In this document: piece after piece, positions 1 to 8,562 of the stretch
Position numbering within the stretch: position 1 is the first letter of the stretch
Layout of the letters: each line of letters opens with the position of its first letter
Source: Vibrionales bacterium SWAT-3
GTDB taxonomy: Bacteria; Pseudomonadota; Gammaproteobacteria; Enterobacterales; Vibrionaceae
DNA length: 43,176 nucleotides
Reading direction: 5' to 3'
NCBI GenBank assembly: GCA_000169995.1
Contig: AAZW01000041.1
Location: forward strand, 1 to 43,176
Made by a program: the position numbers and the translations under genes
Notes under the pieces: model-generated
What the model was told of the DNA's origin: nothing
The model's database searches: none
The model's input: the letters and a program-made list of their open reading frames with translations, nothing else

Positions 1-440
1 GTTCTCGGCTGACCTTTCATGTGCATCAGACAAATCGGAACATTAGCATCTGCGGCGACTTGTAATGCTCCAGGTTCTTGCAAAGCGCGCACATCATTGA
101 TCAAATCAGCGCCCGCTTCAACAGCTTGGCGCATCACTTCCGCTTTACTGGTATCTATCGAGATCCACACATCAAACTTAGCACGAATGGCTTTAATAGC
201 AGGAATGACACGGGCAAGCTCCTCTTCTAACGAAACATCAGGAGCGCCAGGTCGAGTTGACTCACCACCAATATCGATAATACTAACGCCCGCTTGAACC
301 ATGCGTTCAGCTTGCTGTAAGGCATTTTCAAGTGAGTTAAATTTCCCACCGTCAGAGAAAGAGTCAGGGGTGACATTGAGGATACCCATCACATGTGGGC
401 GATCTAACACGAGAGTTTTATTATTTGCTTTTAATATCAT
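1..440 (-). CDS. folP: Dihydropteroate synthase, 3' part missing at window edge
   Basis: FolP condenses 6-hydroxymethyl-dihydropterin pyrophosphate with p-aminobenzoate in cytoplasmic folate synthesis. Reading leftward from the ATG at 440, the first 146 codons are present and the rest lies outside the window. Visible family motifs are the pterin-binding start (MGILNVTPDSFSDGG), DIGGESTRPGAP, the SIDTSKAEV strand, an INDV segment and LMHMKGQPR. The gene lies 88 bp downstream of ftsH on the same strand, with a terminator-like hairpin between them, so it is either read through from ftsH or has its own start. The ftsH-folP order is usual in gammaproteobacteria. Identification is secure; only the length is unknown. 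Confidence 0.95.
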   Translation of the reverse strand, partial: MILKANNKTLVLDRPHVMGILNVTPDSFSDGGKFNSLENALQQAERMVQAGVSIIDIGGESTRPGAPDVSLEEELARVIPAIKAIRAKFDVWISIDTSKAEVMRQAVEAGADLINDVRALQEPGALQVAADANVPICLMHMKGQPR

Positions 441-485
441 GGAAGGCCGATCTTAAAGGGAAAAACACCATAGGCTATAAACAGA

Positions 486-511
486 AAAACCCTGAGCGTA
501 CTCAGGGTTTT
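486..511 (-). terminator. Terminator-like hairpin between ftsH and folP
   Basis: An 11-bp perfect stem (AAAACCCTGAG / CTCAGGGTTTT) closes a 4-base loop. Read on the minus strand it ends in a run of five T. It lies 17 bp after the ftsH stop and 45 bp before the folP start, so it should reduce, perhaps incompletely, read-through into folP. Confidence 0.75.
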
Positions 512-528
512 AATTGATAGTTTAGCGA

Positions 529-2505
529 TTAAGAATCTTTGTTTTGAGCATCATCTGATTCAGATTTAACTTCTTCAACTTTTGACTCTTCAGCTTTAGG
601 TTCCGCTTTAGCTTCTTCTGCCTTAGCTTCAGGTTTTGCTTCTTCCTTTGCAGGCTCAGCTTTTACCTGATCACCCCAACCAGCTGGATCACGAATCTCT
701 TGCTTACGCTCCATCAAGTCATCAATTTGACCTGCATCGATCGTTTCGAACTTCATTAGAGCGTCTTTCATCGAATGCATGATATCCATGTTATCTTCAA
801 GAATCTTCTTAGCTCTATCGTAGTTACGGTCGATAAGGATACGAATCTCTTCATCGATAAGCTTAGTCGTGTCATCAGAAACGTGCTTAGCTTGGCTCAT
901 GCCGCGACCTAGGAAAACTTCACCTTCTTCTTCTGCGTAAAGAAGAGGACCTAGTTTCTCAGAGAAGCCCCACTGCGTAACCATCTTACGAGCAATATCA
1001 GTTGCACGTTCGATATCGTTAGACGCACCAGTTGACACTTTGTCTTTACCGTAGATAAGTTCTTCAGCAAGACGACCACCGTACAAGCTAGAAATCATAG
1101 ACTCTAGATGTTGGCGAGACATGCTCACACGATCTTGCTCTGGTAGGTACATGGTTACACCAAGCGCACGACCACGTGGAATGATTGATACTTTGTACAC
1201 TGGATCGTGTTCTGGTACCAAACGACCAACAATTGCGTGACCTGCTTCGTGGTAAGCCGTTGACTCTTTCACTTCTTCCGACATCACCATTGAACGGCGC
1301 TCAGCACCCATCATGATTTTATCTTTAGCCAGTTCAAACTCAACCATAGAGACATTGCGCTTGTTACCACGAGCTGCAAATAGCGCCGCTTCGTTCACAA
1401 GGTTTGCAAGGTCTGCACCAGAGAAACCTGGAGTACCACGAGCAATCAGAGATGGTTCAACATCACCTGATAGTGGAACTTTACGCATGTGTACTTTAAG
1501 AATCTGTTCACGGCCACGTACGTCTGGTAGACCAACTACAACCTGACGGTCAAAACGGCCTGGACGAAGTAGTGCTGGGTCTAGTACGTCTGGACGGTTA
1601 GTCGCAGCGATAACGATAATACCTTCGTTACCTTCGAAACCATCCATCTCAACCAGCATTTGGTTCAATGTTTGCTCACGCTCATCATGACCACCACCAA
1701 CACCAGCGCCACGTTGACGACCTACCGCATCGATCTCATCAATAAAGATGATACAAGGAGCTGCTTTCTTGGCTTGTTCGAACATGTCACGCACACGAGA
1801 TGCACCAACACCTACAAACATTTCAACGAAGTCAGAACCAGAAATAGTAAAGAACGGTACTTTCGCTTCACCAGCAATCGCTTTTGCAAGCAACGTCTTA
1901 CCTGTACCAGGAGGACCAACCAACAGGATACCTGTAGGGATCTTACCACCTAGCTTTTGGAAACGACTTGGGTCACGAAGGTAATCAACCAACTCTTTCA
2001 CGTCTTCTTTTGCTTCGTCACAACCAGCAACATCTGCAAACAACGTTTTGATCTGTTCTTCGCTCATCATACGAGCTTTGCTCTTACCGAAAGACATCGC
2101 GCCTTTACCGCCGCCACCGCCTTGCATTTGACGCATGAAGAAAATCCACACACCAATCAGTAAGATCATAGGGAACCATGAGATGAAGATAGTGCCAAGT
2201 AGGCTCTGCTCTTCAGGTGGTGTGCCCTGAACTTTTACGTTTTGATTAATTAAGTCATCAAGTAGCTTTTGATCATAAACAGGCATGTAAGTTACATACT
2301 TAGCACCACCGCCACGACGTGTGAAAGTGATTTCGCTGTTATTGAACTGTGCGTCTTGAATCTGGCCTTGGCCAACTTCCTGTACAAACGTGGTGTAATC
2401 TACTGCTCTGCCGTTACTTTCCCCGGGGCCGAAGCTCTGGAATACCGACATCAACACTACTGCGATAACAAGCCACAGAATTAAATTTTTTGCCATGTCA
2501 CTCAA
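529..2505 (-). CDS. ftsH: ATP-dependent zinc metalloprotease FtsH
   Basis: Membrane-anchored AAA+ protease that degrades unassembled membrane proteins and short-lived regulators such as LpxC and RpoH in relatives. Order of parts: TM1 (about 8-24), periplasmic domain, TM2 (about 105-124), Walker A GPPGTGKT (197-204), Walker B IIFIDEID (252-259), second region of homology (about 301-320) and zinc site HEAGH (419-423). The start is ambiguous. A TTG at 2505 sits 8 bases after GAGAGG, while the ATG three codons later (2496) gives the classical MAKNLILW start. The last 45 or so residues form a Glu/Lys/Ala-rich tail unlike the E. coli tail. It follows rlmE on the same strand, the usual rlmE-ftsH pair. 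Confidence 0.98.
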   Translation of the reverse strand: MSDMAKNLILWLVIAVVLMSVFQSFGPGESNGRAVDYTTFVQEVGQGQIQDAQFNNSEITFTRRGGGAKYVTYMPVYDQKLLDDLINQNVKVQGTPPEEQSLLGTIFISWFPMILLIGVWIFFMRQMQGGGGGKGAMSFGKSKARMMSEEQIKTLFADVAGCDEAKEDVKELVDYLRDPSRFQKLGGKIPTGILLVGPPGTGKTLLAKAIAGEAKVPFFTISGSDFVEMFVGVGASRVRDMFEQAKKAAPCIIFIDEIDAVGRQRGAGVGGGHDEREQTLNQMLVEMDGFEGNEGIIVIAATNRPDVLDPALLRPGRFDRQVVVGLPDVRGREQILKVHMRKVPLSGDVEPSLIARGTPGFSGADLANLVNEAALFAARGNKRNVSMVEFELAKDKIMMGAERRSMVMSEEVKESTAYHEAGHAIVGRLVPEHDPVYKVSIIPRGRALGVTMYLPEQDRVSMSRQHLESMISSLYGGRLAEELIYGKDKVSTGASNDIERATDIARKMVTQWGFSEKLGPLLYAEEEGEVFLGRGMSQAKHVSDDTTKLIDEEIRILIDRNYDRAKKILEDNMDIMHSMKDALMKFETIDAGQIDDLMERKQEIRDPAGWGDQVKAEPAKEEAKPEAKAEEAKAEPKAEESKVEEVKSESDDAQNKDS

Positions 2506-2603
2506 GGTGTCAGCCTCTCGATAACTAATTGTAATTAAAGGTAGGGTACTACAGTTTGTAACCTGTAGCCATATTGTTAACTCTCACTCTTGGAAGAGAA
2601 TCG

Positions 2604-3233
2604 TTAACCTTTGTAACCAGTGGCTACGATAAACACTTCACGAGAACGAGCTCGAGAAGAGTCGGGTTTTCTGACTTTCACCGTTTTAAACATCTCACGG
2701 ACGTCTTTAACGTATTGATCAAACCCTTCGCCTTGAAATACTTTTACAACAAAACTACCATCGGTAGCTAGAACTTGTCGACACATATCCAAAGCTAATT
2801 CAACTAAATACATAGCTCTAGGCTGATCTACTGAGTTGTTGCCCGCTATATTAGGTGCCATATCTGACATCACGACATCAACCATGTTTGGTTGTATACG
2901 TTCCAATAAGGCTTCAAGAACAGCGTCTTCGCGAAAATCGCCTTGTAAGAAGCTAACGCCAGCAATCGGATCCATTGGTAACAAGTCACACGCAATGATT
3001 TGTCCGTTGTCTCCAACAATCTTAGCAGCATATTGAGACCAACCACCAGGTGCTGCACCTAAATCCACAACAGTCATCCCTGGAGACAGCAATTTATCTT
3101 TCGTTTGAATCTCTTCCATTTTGAAATAAGCACGTGAGCGATAGCCTTTCTTTCTTGCTTCGTTTGCGTACTTGTCGTCGAAGTGTTCCTTCAACCAACG
3201 GCCTGAACTGGCCGAGTGTTTCTGTTTGCTCAT
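2604..3233 (-). CDS. rlmE: 23S rRNA 2'-O-methyltransferase (U2552)
   Basis: RlmE (RrmJ/FtsJ) methylates the 2'-OH of U2552 in the A-loop of 23S rRNA during late 50S assembly, using S-adenosylmethionine. From the ATG at 3233 the product is 209 residues, the same length as the E. coli enzyme. The catalytic tetrad K38-D124-K164-E199 falls at the expected positions, and the SAM motif is DLGAAPGGWSQ (57-67). An upstream in-frame start at 3290 would add 19 residues not found in the family. The ATG at 3233 has an AGG Shine-Dalgarno six bases upstream. It is divergent from yhbY and is followed after about 100 bp by ftsH. Confidence 0.97.
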   Translation of the reverse strand: MSKQKHSASSGRWLKEHFDDKYANEARKKGYRSRAYFKMEEIQTKDKLLSPGMTVVDLGAAPGGWSQYAAKIVGDNGQIIACDLLPMDPIAGVSFLQGDFREDAVLEALLERIQPNMVDVVMSDMAPNIAGNNSVDQPRAMYLVELALDMCRQVLATDGSFVVKVFQGEGFDQYVKDVREMFKTVKVRKPDSSRARSREVFIVATGYKG

Positions 3234-3347
3234 TGGATACCTAAAGTGGAGGAAAGTACTAATTGCCGAATAAATTATAGTCTTCAGCATTAGATGGCGT
3301 TAAAATAGGTTTTTTCAACCCTAATAGTAAAGAAAATTGGCCGCGTA

Positions 3348-3644
3348 ATGAACCTAAGCACCAAACAAAAGCAGCATCTAAAGGGCCTAGCTCACAGTTT
3401 AAAACCTGTAGTGCTAATGGGCGCAAATGGACTTACTGAAGCTGTTCTAGCGGAAATCGAATTAGCTCTAGACCACCACGAACTGATCAAAATTAAAGTT
3501 GCATCAGAAGACCGTGAAACTAAGCAGCTGATTATCGATGCAATTGTACGTGAAACTAAAGCTGAGAAAGTACAGACTATCGGTAAAGTTCTAGTACTGT
3601 TCCGTCAATCAGAAGCACGTAAAATCGAGATTCCACGTAAGTAA
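3348..3644 (+). CDS. yhbY: Ribosome assembly RNA-binding protein YhbY (CRM domain)
   Basis: A 98-residue single CRM-domain protein that associates with pre-50S particles in E. coli. The N-terminus MNLSTKQKQHLKGLAH and the loop MGANGLTE (a GxxG-type RNA-binding loop) match the family almost residue for residue, and the PRK end is conserved. It is transcribed away from rlmE, so two 50S-maturation genes share a 114-bp divergent region. It ends before a bidirectional terminator shared with greA. Confidence 0.96.
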   Translation: MNLSTKQKQHLKGLAHSLKPVVLMGANGLTEAVLAEIELALDHHELIKIKVASEDRETKQLIIDAIVRETKAEKVQTIGKVLVLFRQSEARKIEIPRK

Positions 3645-3717
3645 TCTAGCTATATAATAAGCTAGCTTCACAAAGAGATAGCCAGTGCGCTTATCTTTTA
3701 GTGTAGCGTGAGAAACG

Positions 3718-3744
3718 AAAAAGGTCGCATTTAGCGACCTTTTT
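3718..3744. terminator. Bidirectional terminator between yhbY and greA
   Basis: A GGTCGC / GCGACC stem with loop ATTTA is flanked by five A on the left and five T on the right, so it can terminate both convergent genes. Confidence 0.9.
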
Positions 3745-3770
3745 ACTTATCAGAAACGAAGAAAATTCAA

Positions 3771-4244
3771 TTAGATATATTCTACTTTGTCAATTTCGTA
3801 ATCTTTATCACCGCCAGGAGTCGAAATCATTACTTCGTCGCCTTCCATCTTACCGATAAGACCACGAGCAATTGGTGACTTCACTGAGATACGGCCAGTT
3901 TTGATATCTGCTTCATCTTCAGAAACGATTTGGTAACGGTACTCTTCGTCTGTATCAACATCAATCAGAGTGACTGTTGTACCAAAGATAATCTTACCCG
4001 TGTTTTCCATTTGGGTTACATCGATGATCTGAGCTAAAGATAGCTTGTATTCGATATCACGGATTTGAGCTTCACAGATACCTTGCTCTTCACGAGCGGC
4101 GTGGTATTCAGCGTTCTCTTTTAAATCACCTAGTTCACGTGCTTCACCAATAGCTGCTGAGATAACAGGGCGTAGCTTAAGTAGGCGATCTAATTCGTCA
4201 CGTAGCTGCTGAGCGCCACGTACTGTCATTGGAACCTTTTCCAT
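3771..4244 (-). CDS. greA: Transcript cleavage factor GreA
   Basis: GreA enters the RNA polymerase secondary channel and stimulates cleavage of backtracked RNA. At 157 residues it is of standard length. The coiled-coil tip ELGDLKENAEYH carries the acidic pair D40 and E43, equivalent to E. coli D41/E44. The C-terminal FKBP-like domain contains SPIARGLIGK and ends in KVEYI. The start is supported by AGAGGT five bases upstream of ATG. It is a single gene, convergent with yhbY, with a leader rich in inverted repeats described separately. Confidence 0.98.
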   Translation of the reverse strand: MEKVPMTVRGAQQLRDELDRLLKLRPVISAAIGEARELGDLKENAEYHAAREEQGICEAQIRDIEYKLSLAQIIDVTQMENTGKIIFGTTVTLIDVDTDEEYRYQIVSEDEADIKTGRISVKSPIARGLIGKMEGDEVMISTPGGDKDYEIDKVEYI

Positions 4245-4757
4245 TTTTTACCTCTATGCCAAAACTTTCTTTGGCGAACATAAATACACCCAACGTATTT
4301 ATTGGGTAGTAGAAACAAAACGATTTGGCTTAGTGTAAACAAACTTTATGGCTAAATCATCTTTATTCCACTTTGCGTTTTAAAAGCTGTATCTAGGTCT
4401 AAATTACTGACATCACAAAAATGAATAATAACCTCACCATCAATAAGCTGAAAAGTAAATACCTAAAAAAACAAAAAACAAACAAAATAAACGCAGATCA
4501 CACTTTCATGAAAATCTCTATAAAACAAACACTTAAACAACAACAAATATAATAAAACAGTGTTCATTTTTTAGTTTTATATCATTTTACTAACTGACAA
4601 TGGAACTTTAGAGGTAAAAAGTAACCCATGGATTGCACTGGCATTTTTCAGACTTCTGTTCTAATCATGGTTATGAAGCCTGATTAATACGGGCAATACA
4701 CAAAAGGGTTCAAATCCTTAATAAAACTTCTATGGACAGTAATTAGGAAATAATAAC
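4245..4757. promoter_or_regulatory. Divergent greA-ompU intergenic region
   Basis: This 513-bp gap contains no convincing gene. Its middle (about 4430-4575) is very A-rich on the plus strand, with many short A-tracts, the kind of DNA bound by H-NS and ToxR-type regulators. In V. cholerae, ompU is activated by ToxR; I could not pick out a specific ToxR site here. I did not find a clear sigma-70 hexamer pair either. The ompU Shine-Dalgarno is TAGGA at about 4744. Confidence 0.5.
4258..4329 (-). promoter_or_regulatory. greA leader with competing hairpins
   Basis: Read on the minus strand, the region before greA holds two GCCAAA copies (plus-strand 4324-4329 and 4270-4275) and one TTTTGGC (4258-4264) just before the Shine-Dalgarno. 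The nearer pair forms a 6-bp hairpin with a 6-base loop. Between them are two overlapping inverted repeats that exclude each other: ACCCAA/TTGGGT (4288-4293 with 4302-4307) and AAATAC/GTATTT (4282-4287 with 4295-4300). The geometry suggests alternative folds near the ribosome-binding site. Function is inferred only. Confidence 0.45.
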
Positions 4758-5816
4758 ATGAACAAGACTATGATCGCGCTTGCTGTATCTGCTGCAGCTC
4801 TTGCTACTAACGCAGTAGCAGCGGACGGTAAACAAGCTGGTGGTATCGACGGCACTTCTGTATACAGCTCTAATGGCACTTCTCTAGAGATCGGTGGTCG
4901 TGCTGAAGCTCGTCTATCTCTAAAAGACGGCAAAGCACAAGATAACTCTCGTGTACGTCTTAACTTCCTAGGTAAAGTTGAAATCCAAGACGGCCTATAC
5001 GGCGTTGGTTTCTACGAAGGTGAGTTCACTACTTCTGACTACGATGCAAACGGTAACAATGTTAGCGGTGACAACACTATTGACAACCGTTACACGTACG
5101 CAGGTATCGGCGGTACATTCGGTGAAGTGACTTACGGTAAAAACGACGGTGCGCTAGGCGTTATCACAGACTTTACTGATATCATGTCTTACCACGGTAA
5201 CTCAGCGGCATACAAAATTGGTGTAGCTGACCGTACTGACAACATGGTTTCATACAAAGGTCAATTCCAAGATCTTGGCGTTAAAGCAAGCTACCGTTTT
5301 GCTGACCGTACTGAAAATAAAGTTGGCGATACTGTAATTTCTTACGATGATAACGAAGCAGACGGTTACTCTCTATCTGGTATTTACGCTATCGGCGACT
5401 CCGGCTTTAAGCTAGGTGCAGGTTACGCTGACCAAGACGAGCAGAACGAATACATGCTAGCGGCATCTTTCCGTACTGAAGCGCTTTACTTTGCTGGTAC
5501 ATTCACAGACGGTGAGCTAGCGAAAGATAACGGCGACTACACTGGCTACGAATTCGCTACAGCATACACGCTAGACAAAACTGCATTCACGTTAACGTAC
5601 AACAATGCAGAAACAAATGGTGATACATCGGCTGACAACGTTGCTATCGATGCAACTTACTACTTCAAGCCTAACTTCCGTACGTACATCTCGTACAACT
5701 TCAACCTTATCTCTAAAGGCGACAAGTACGGTCAAGTTGGTAACGTAGGAAACCGTGGCGCAACTTCTGCTGAAGCTGAAGACGAGCTAGCTCTAGGTCT
5801 ACGTTACGACTTCTAA
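4758..5816 (+). CDS. ompU: Outer-membrane general porin OmpU
   Basis: A 16-strand trimeric porin for small hydrophilic solutes. The N-terminal signal peptide ends at AVA (residues 19-21), giving a mature protein starting ADGK. The mature chain shows alternating amphipathic strands with many Tyr and Gly, and periplasmic turns rich in Asp and Asn. It ends in RYDF, with the terminal Phe needed for outer-membrane assembly. At 352 residues it fits Vibrio OmpU (about 330-350). Codon use is strongly biased, as expected of a very abundant protein. In V. cholerae the gene is under ToxR control and sits next to greA, as here. It is a single-gene transcript closed by a strong terminator. Confidence 0.92.
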   Translation: MNKTMIALAVSAAALATNAVAADGKQAGGIDGTSVYSSNGTSLEIGGRAEARLSLKDGKAQDNSRVRLNFLGKVEIQDGLYGVGFYEGEFTTSDYDANGNNVSGDNTIDNRYTYAGIGGTFGEVTYGKNDGALGVITDFTDIMSYHGNSAAYKIGVADRTDNMVSYKGQFQDLGVKASYRFADRTENKVGDTVISYDDNEADGYSLSGIYAIGDSGFKLGAGYADQDEQNEYMLAASFRTEALYFAGTFTDGELAKDNGDYTGYEFATAYTLDKTAFTLTYNNAETNGDTSADNVAIDATYYFKPNFRTYISYNFNLISKGDKYGQVGNVGNRGATSAEAEDELALGLRYDF

Positions 5817-5855
5817 TTCTGATTACCTAATTGATTTATTAGTTAATTGAGAATC

Positions 5856-5883
5856 AAAACGCCCGCTCTCTAGCGGGCGTTTT
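5856..5883 (+). terminator. ompU terminator
   Basis: A 12-bp perfect stem (AAAACGCCCGCT / AGCGGGCGTTTT) around loop CTCT is followed by further T. It starts 40 bp after the ompU stop. Confidence 0.93.
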
Positions 5884-5928
5884 TTATATCTGTATACTGA
5901 AAACATCAGCCATCCAAGACAATCTTCT

Positions 5929-7362
5929 ATGCGCCTTCTATCCACACTACTGGTATGTAGTTTTTCCATTAGTGCTTTCTCTATTAACGCTTTCGCATAC
6001 GTCCCTCTTGATACACTGCCCGATGGTAGTAGTACGAGTTTGATCCTCAAATCGTTAAGTGATGATTCGAGCGAGCTTAATACCAATAGCGATGACTTTT
6101 ACCCACCAGCCAGCACGTTAAAACTGGTGACGGCTTTAGCGGCTAAGCTAGAGTTGGGAGATAACTTTCATTACACGACTAGCATTGTTCGTTCTGGCAA
6201 TGATTCAATCATTTCATTTAGCGGCGACCCAACACTACAACGTGAGCAGCTAAAAAGCCTGTTAGCTCAGTACGCTAAGTCTCAATCCAAAACCATCAAA
6301 GGCAACTTATACCTAGATAACACGGCTTATACCGGCTATCAGCGAGCTGTTGGTTGGCCTTGGGACATTCTGGGCGTTTGTTACAGCGCGCCCTCTAGTG
6401 CAATGACCTTAGACAGCAACTGCGCACAAGCCTCTATTTATACAAAAGATAACGGTAGCACTCGCGTCTATATTCCAGCCCATTATCCAATAGACGTGAC
6501 AACTAATGCTTCCACCGTAACGCGTTCAGGACAAAAAGCTACCCAGTGCGACTTGGAACTCATCACCACGCCTGATAACTCGTACACGCTCTCTGGCTGC
6601 TTAGTGGAACGTAAGAAGCCACTTCCACTAAAGTTCGCCATTCAAAATCCTGAGCTTTACACCTCTCAAGTGGTGATCTCACTACTTAAAGAGCTGAAAA
6701 TACAAGTTAAAGGGGATGTGATCATTGGAGCTAAAGAAGGTACAAGCAAAACGACGTTAGTGGCTAGCCATCACTCAGCGAAACTTCCAGAGCTGCTCGA
6801 TACCATGCTCAAAAAATCAGATAACCTGATCGCAGACAACCTAACCAAAACCTTGGGAGCAAGGTTTTATGTGCAGCCGGGCAGTTTCAATAACGGTACT
6901 GAAGCAATAAAACAGATACTGCTGACCAAAGCGAATATCGACCTCAGCAAAGCGCAGCTCGTTGATGGTTCTGGGTTATCTAGAAACAACCGAATGAGAT
7001 CGCAGACCATGGCTAAAGTGCTTCGTTATATCTGGGAAAACGACTCACAGCTCAACCTAATCAATGCCATGCCAACATCAGGCATGAATGGAACGCTTAA
7101 GTTCCGACAAAGCATGAGGAAACCACCGATTCAAGGCAACATCATCGCTAAGAGTGGTTCTTTGTACGGAACGTATAATATGGCGGGATATGGTTTGGAT
7201 GAGTCTGGGAAGCCAAACTCTCTGTTTGTGCAATTTGTTCGTGATTACTTCCCTGAAGAGCGAGACCCGGACAAACCAGTAGAAGCACCGATTACACAGT
7301 TTGAACGTGCTTTCTACAAAGATGTGGTTGAATACAGTCAAACACAGAGCCAGTCCAAATAA
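5929..7362 (+). CDS. dacB: D-alanyl-D-alanine carboxypeptidase/endopeptidase (PBP4, class C)
   Basis: Periplasmic penicillin-binding protein that trims stem peptides and cleaves cross-links. The signal peptide ends near AFA (residues 21-23). Catalytic motifs are S62-T-L-K65 (SxxK), S297-D-N299 (SxN) and K408-S-G410 (the KTG box in its KSG form). The long insertion between SxxK and SxN, typical of PBP4, is present. Its 477 residues match the family. The start lies only 45 bp after the ompU terminator, so its promoter must be very close; a TATACT at 5893 is a possible -10 element. It converges on the MgtE-like gene. Confidence 0.95.
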   Translation: MRLLSTLLVCSFSISAFSINAFAYVPLDTLPDGSSTSLILKSLSDDSSELNTNSDDFYPPASTLKLVTALAAKLELGDNFHYTTSIVRSGNDSIISFSGDPTLQREQLKSLLAQYAKSQSKTIKGNLYLDNTAYTGYQRAVGWPWDILGVCYSAPSSAMTLDSNCAQASIYTKDNGSTRVYIPAHYPIDVTTNASTVTRSGQKATQCDLELITTPDNSYTLSGCLVERKKPLPLKFAIQNPELYTSQVVISLLKELKIQVKGDVIIGAKEGTSKTTLVASHHSAKLPELLDTMLKKSDNLIADNLTKTLGARFYVQPGSFNNGTEAIKQILLTKANIDLSKAQLVDGSGLSRNNRMRSQTMAKVLRYIWENDSQLNLINAMPTSGMNGTLKFRQSMRKPPIQGNIIAKSGSLYGTYNMAGYGLDESGKPNSLFVQFVRDYFPEERDPDKPVEAPITQFERAFYKDVVEYSQTQSQSK

Positions 7363-7397
7363 CGACCAGTTTGTTATAAGCGGCTTATGACACAATA

Positions 7398-7438
7398 AAA
7401 AATGGCGCTGAAGATCTTAAATCTTCAGCGCCATTTTT
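7398..7438. terminator. Bidirectional terminator between dacB and the MgtE-like gene
   Basis: An 18-bp perfect stem beginning AAAAATGGCGC and ending GCGCCATTTTT closes a 5-base loop (CTTAA). The A-run on one side and T-run on the other serve both convergent genes. Confidence 0.95.
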
Positions 7439-7470
7439 ATTTTCGAAGTGCTGTTACTATTTAATAGGCG

Positions 7471-8316
7471 CTAGGCAATGCCTAAAAACGCATTTACGAC
7501 GGTGAAATAGATCCACATCCCTGAGATGTCTACTATTGACGCTAATACCGGGCTCACCAACACCGCAGGGTCCAACTTGAACAAACGAGCTACGATAGGC
7601 AACCCGCCACCAAGAACCGTCGATATTGTGACCTGAATAAACAGAGCAACAGCAATAGCTAAGGCAATCATATTAATGTCATAACCACCGGTGGATTGGT
7701 TTTCACTGAACAGCAAAATACGTCCAATCATTACCGCTGCAATCGCCAGTGCTAAACAAATAGCCACTCTAAACTCTTTCCACAGAACATTGGCCCACTG
7801 GCGTTTCTTCAACTCACCAGTGGCTAAGGCTCTAATTACCAGAGTGGCGGCTTGGGTTCCCGTGTTACCTCCCGCCGCGGCGATGACTGGCATATAGATA
7901 GCTAGAAGCACCAATTGGCTTAGAATGTCTTCGTACTGAGCGATGATAAGACCAGAAACGATACCCAGCAATGCCAGCGCAATGATCCAACCGATACGCT
8001 GCCTAACGTGGCTCAATACACCAGTAGAAAGATACCCCTGTTGAGGCTCCACCTCTGAATAGATTAGCCCTAGTTGGTGAGCTAGATGTCGCGAGCGCTT
8101 TTCAAAGCCCTGCTCCTCTAACTCACTAAGTAGAGCTTGAATCGTACTTAGAGAGCATTGCCCTAATACAAGTACTGCATCTTCAAGCGGCATACAGTTC
8201 AAAAGCCTGACCTGCTGTTCACGTCCGTATTGCTGAAATGCATTCGATACAGCTTGAATGTCTTGCTCTGAGTACAGAGCTTCAATAGATAAAAAAGTGT
8301 TGTTCATTACCGTCAT
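7471..8316 (-). CDS. MgtE-like divalent cation transporter, short form without CBS domains
   Basis: The C-terminal two thirds (about residue 110 on) match the MgtE membrane domain: about five membrane helices, the signature AAAGGNTGTQAATLV after the second helix, and the final DPAVLVSPVLASIVDISGMW ion-path segment. Full MgtE is about 450 residues, with an N domain and two CBS magnesium-sensing domains. This 281-residue product keeps only about 100 soluble residues and no CBS pair. Magnesium or another divalent cation is the likely substrate. The start chosen is the ATG at 8316, with GGGAG seven bases upstream; an in-frame TTG at 8337 and an ATG at 8307 are alternatives. From memory, V. cholerae lacks a gene here, so this may be an insertion. 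A long structured leader precedes it. Confidence 0.85.
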   Translation of the reverse strand: MTVMNNTFLSIEALYSEQDIQAVSNAFQQYGREQQVRLLNCMPLEDAVLVLGQCSLSTIQALLSELEEQGFEKRSRHLAHQLGLIYSEVEPQQGYLSTGVLSHVRQRIGWIIALALLGIVSGLIIAQYEDILSQLVLLAIYMPVIAAAGGNTGTQAATLVIRALATGELKKRQWANVLWKEFRVAICLALAIAAVMIGRILLFSENQSTGGYDINMIALAIAVALFIQVTISTVLGGGLPIVARLFKLDPAVLVSPVLASIVDISGMWIYFTVVNAFLGIA

Positions 8317-8383
8317 GGCGAATCTCCCGATTGGCAAAGGTAACGACCATCAAAACAAGTAGCCTAGAGTGAGTACTTCACAA

Positions 8384-8452
8384 ACATAAAGCGGTATACA
8401 CCAAGAGCGTATAACTCGATACATAAAGCATATAACTGAGCGCACCAAGAGC
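8384..8452 (-). repeat. Imperfect tandem duplication in the MgtE-like leader
   Basis: Two blocks share ACATAAAGC (8384-8392 and 8421-8429) followed by CACCAAGAGC (8399-8408 and 8443-8452); the spacing within the blocks differs (6 and 13 bases). This looks like an old tandem duplication of about 40 bp. Confidence 0.6.
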
Positions 8453-8562
8453 TTAAAGCACTGATGTGTCTACTTGTTAGAATCTAGAGTGTGGAAAAGA
8501 ATGAGGGGAAAACAAAGATACCCTACCTGAACGGCAGGACAATAGATCAATACCGAGACAGG

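Noticed and set aside
1660..1953. Long plus-strand frames opposite ftsH
   Set aside because: They mirror a highly biased coding strand and have no plausible starts or protein features; similar shadows occur opposite most large genes.
3234..3290. Longer N-terminus for rlmE
   Set aside because: The added 19 residues are not part of the family, and the internal ATG at 3233 has the Shine-Dalgarno and gives the standard 209-residue length.
4200..4281. Upstream ATG at 4281 with a frame overlapping the greA start
   Set aside because: No ribosome-binding site; probably chance.
8369..8381. SlmA-like sequence GTGAGTACTTCAC
   Set aside because: One extra T breaks the symmetry of the remembered SlmA consensus, and there is only one copy.
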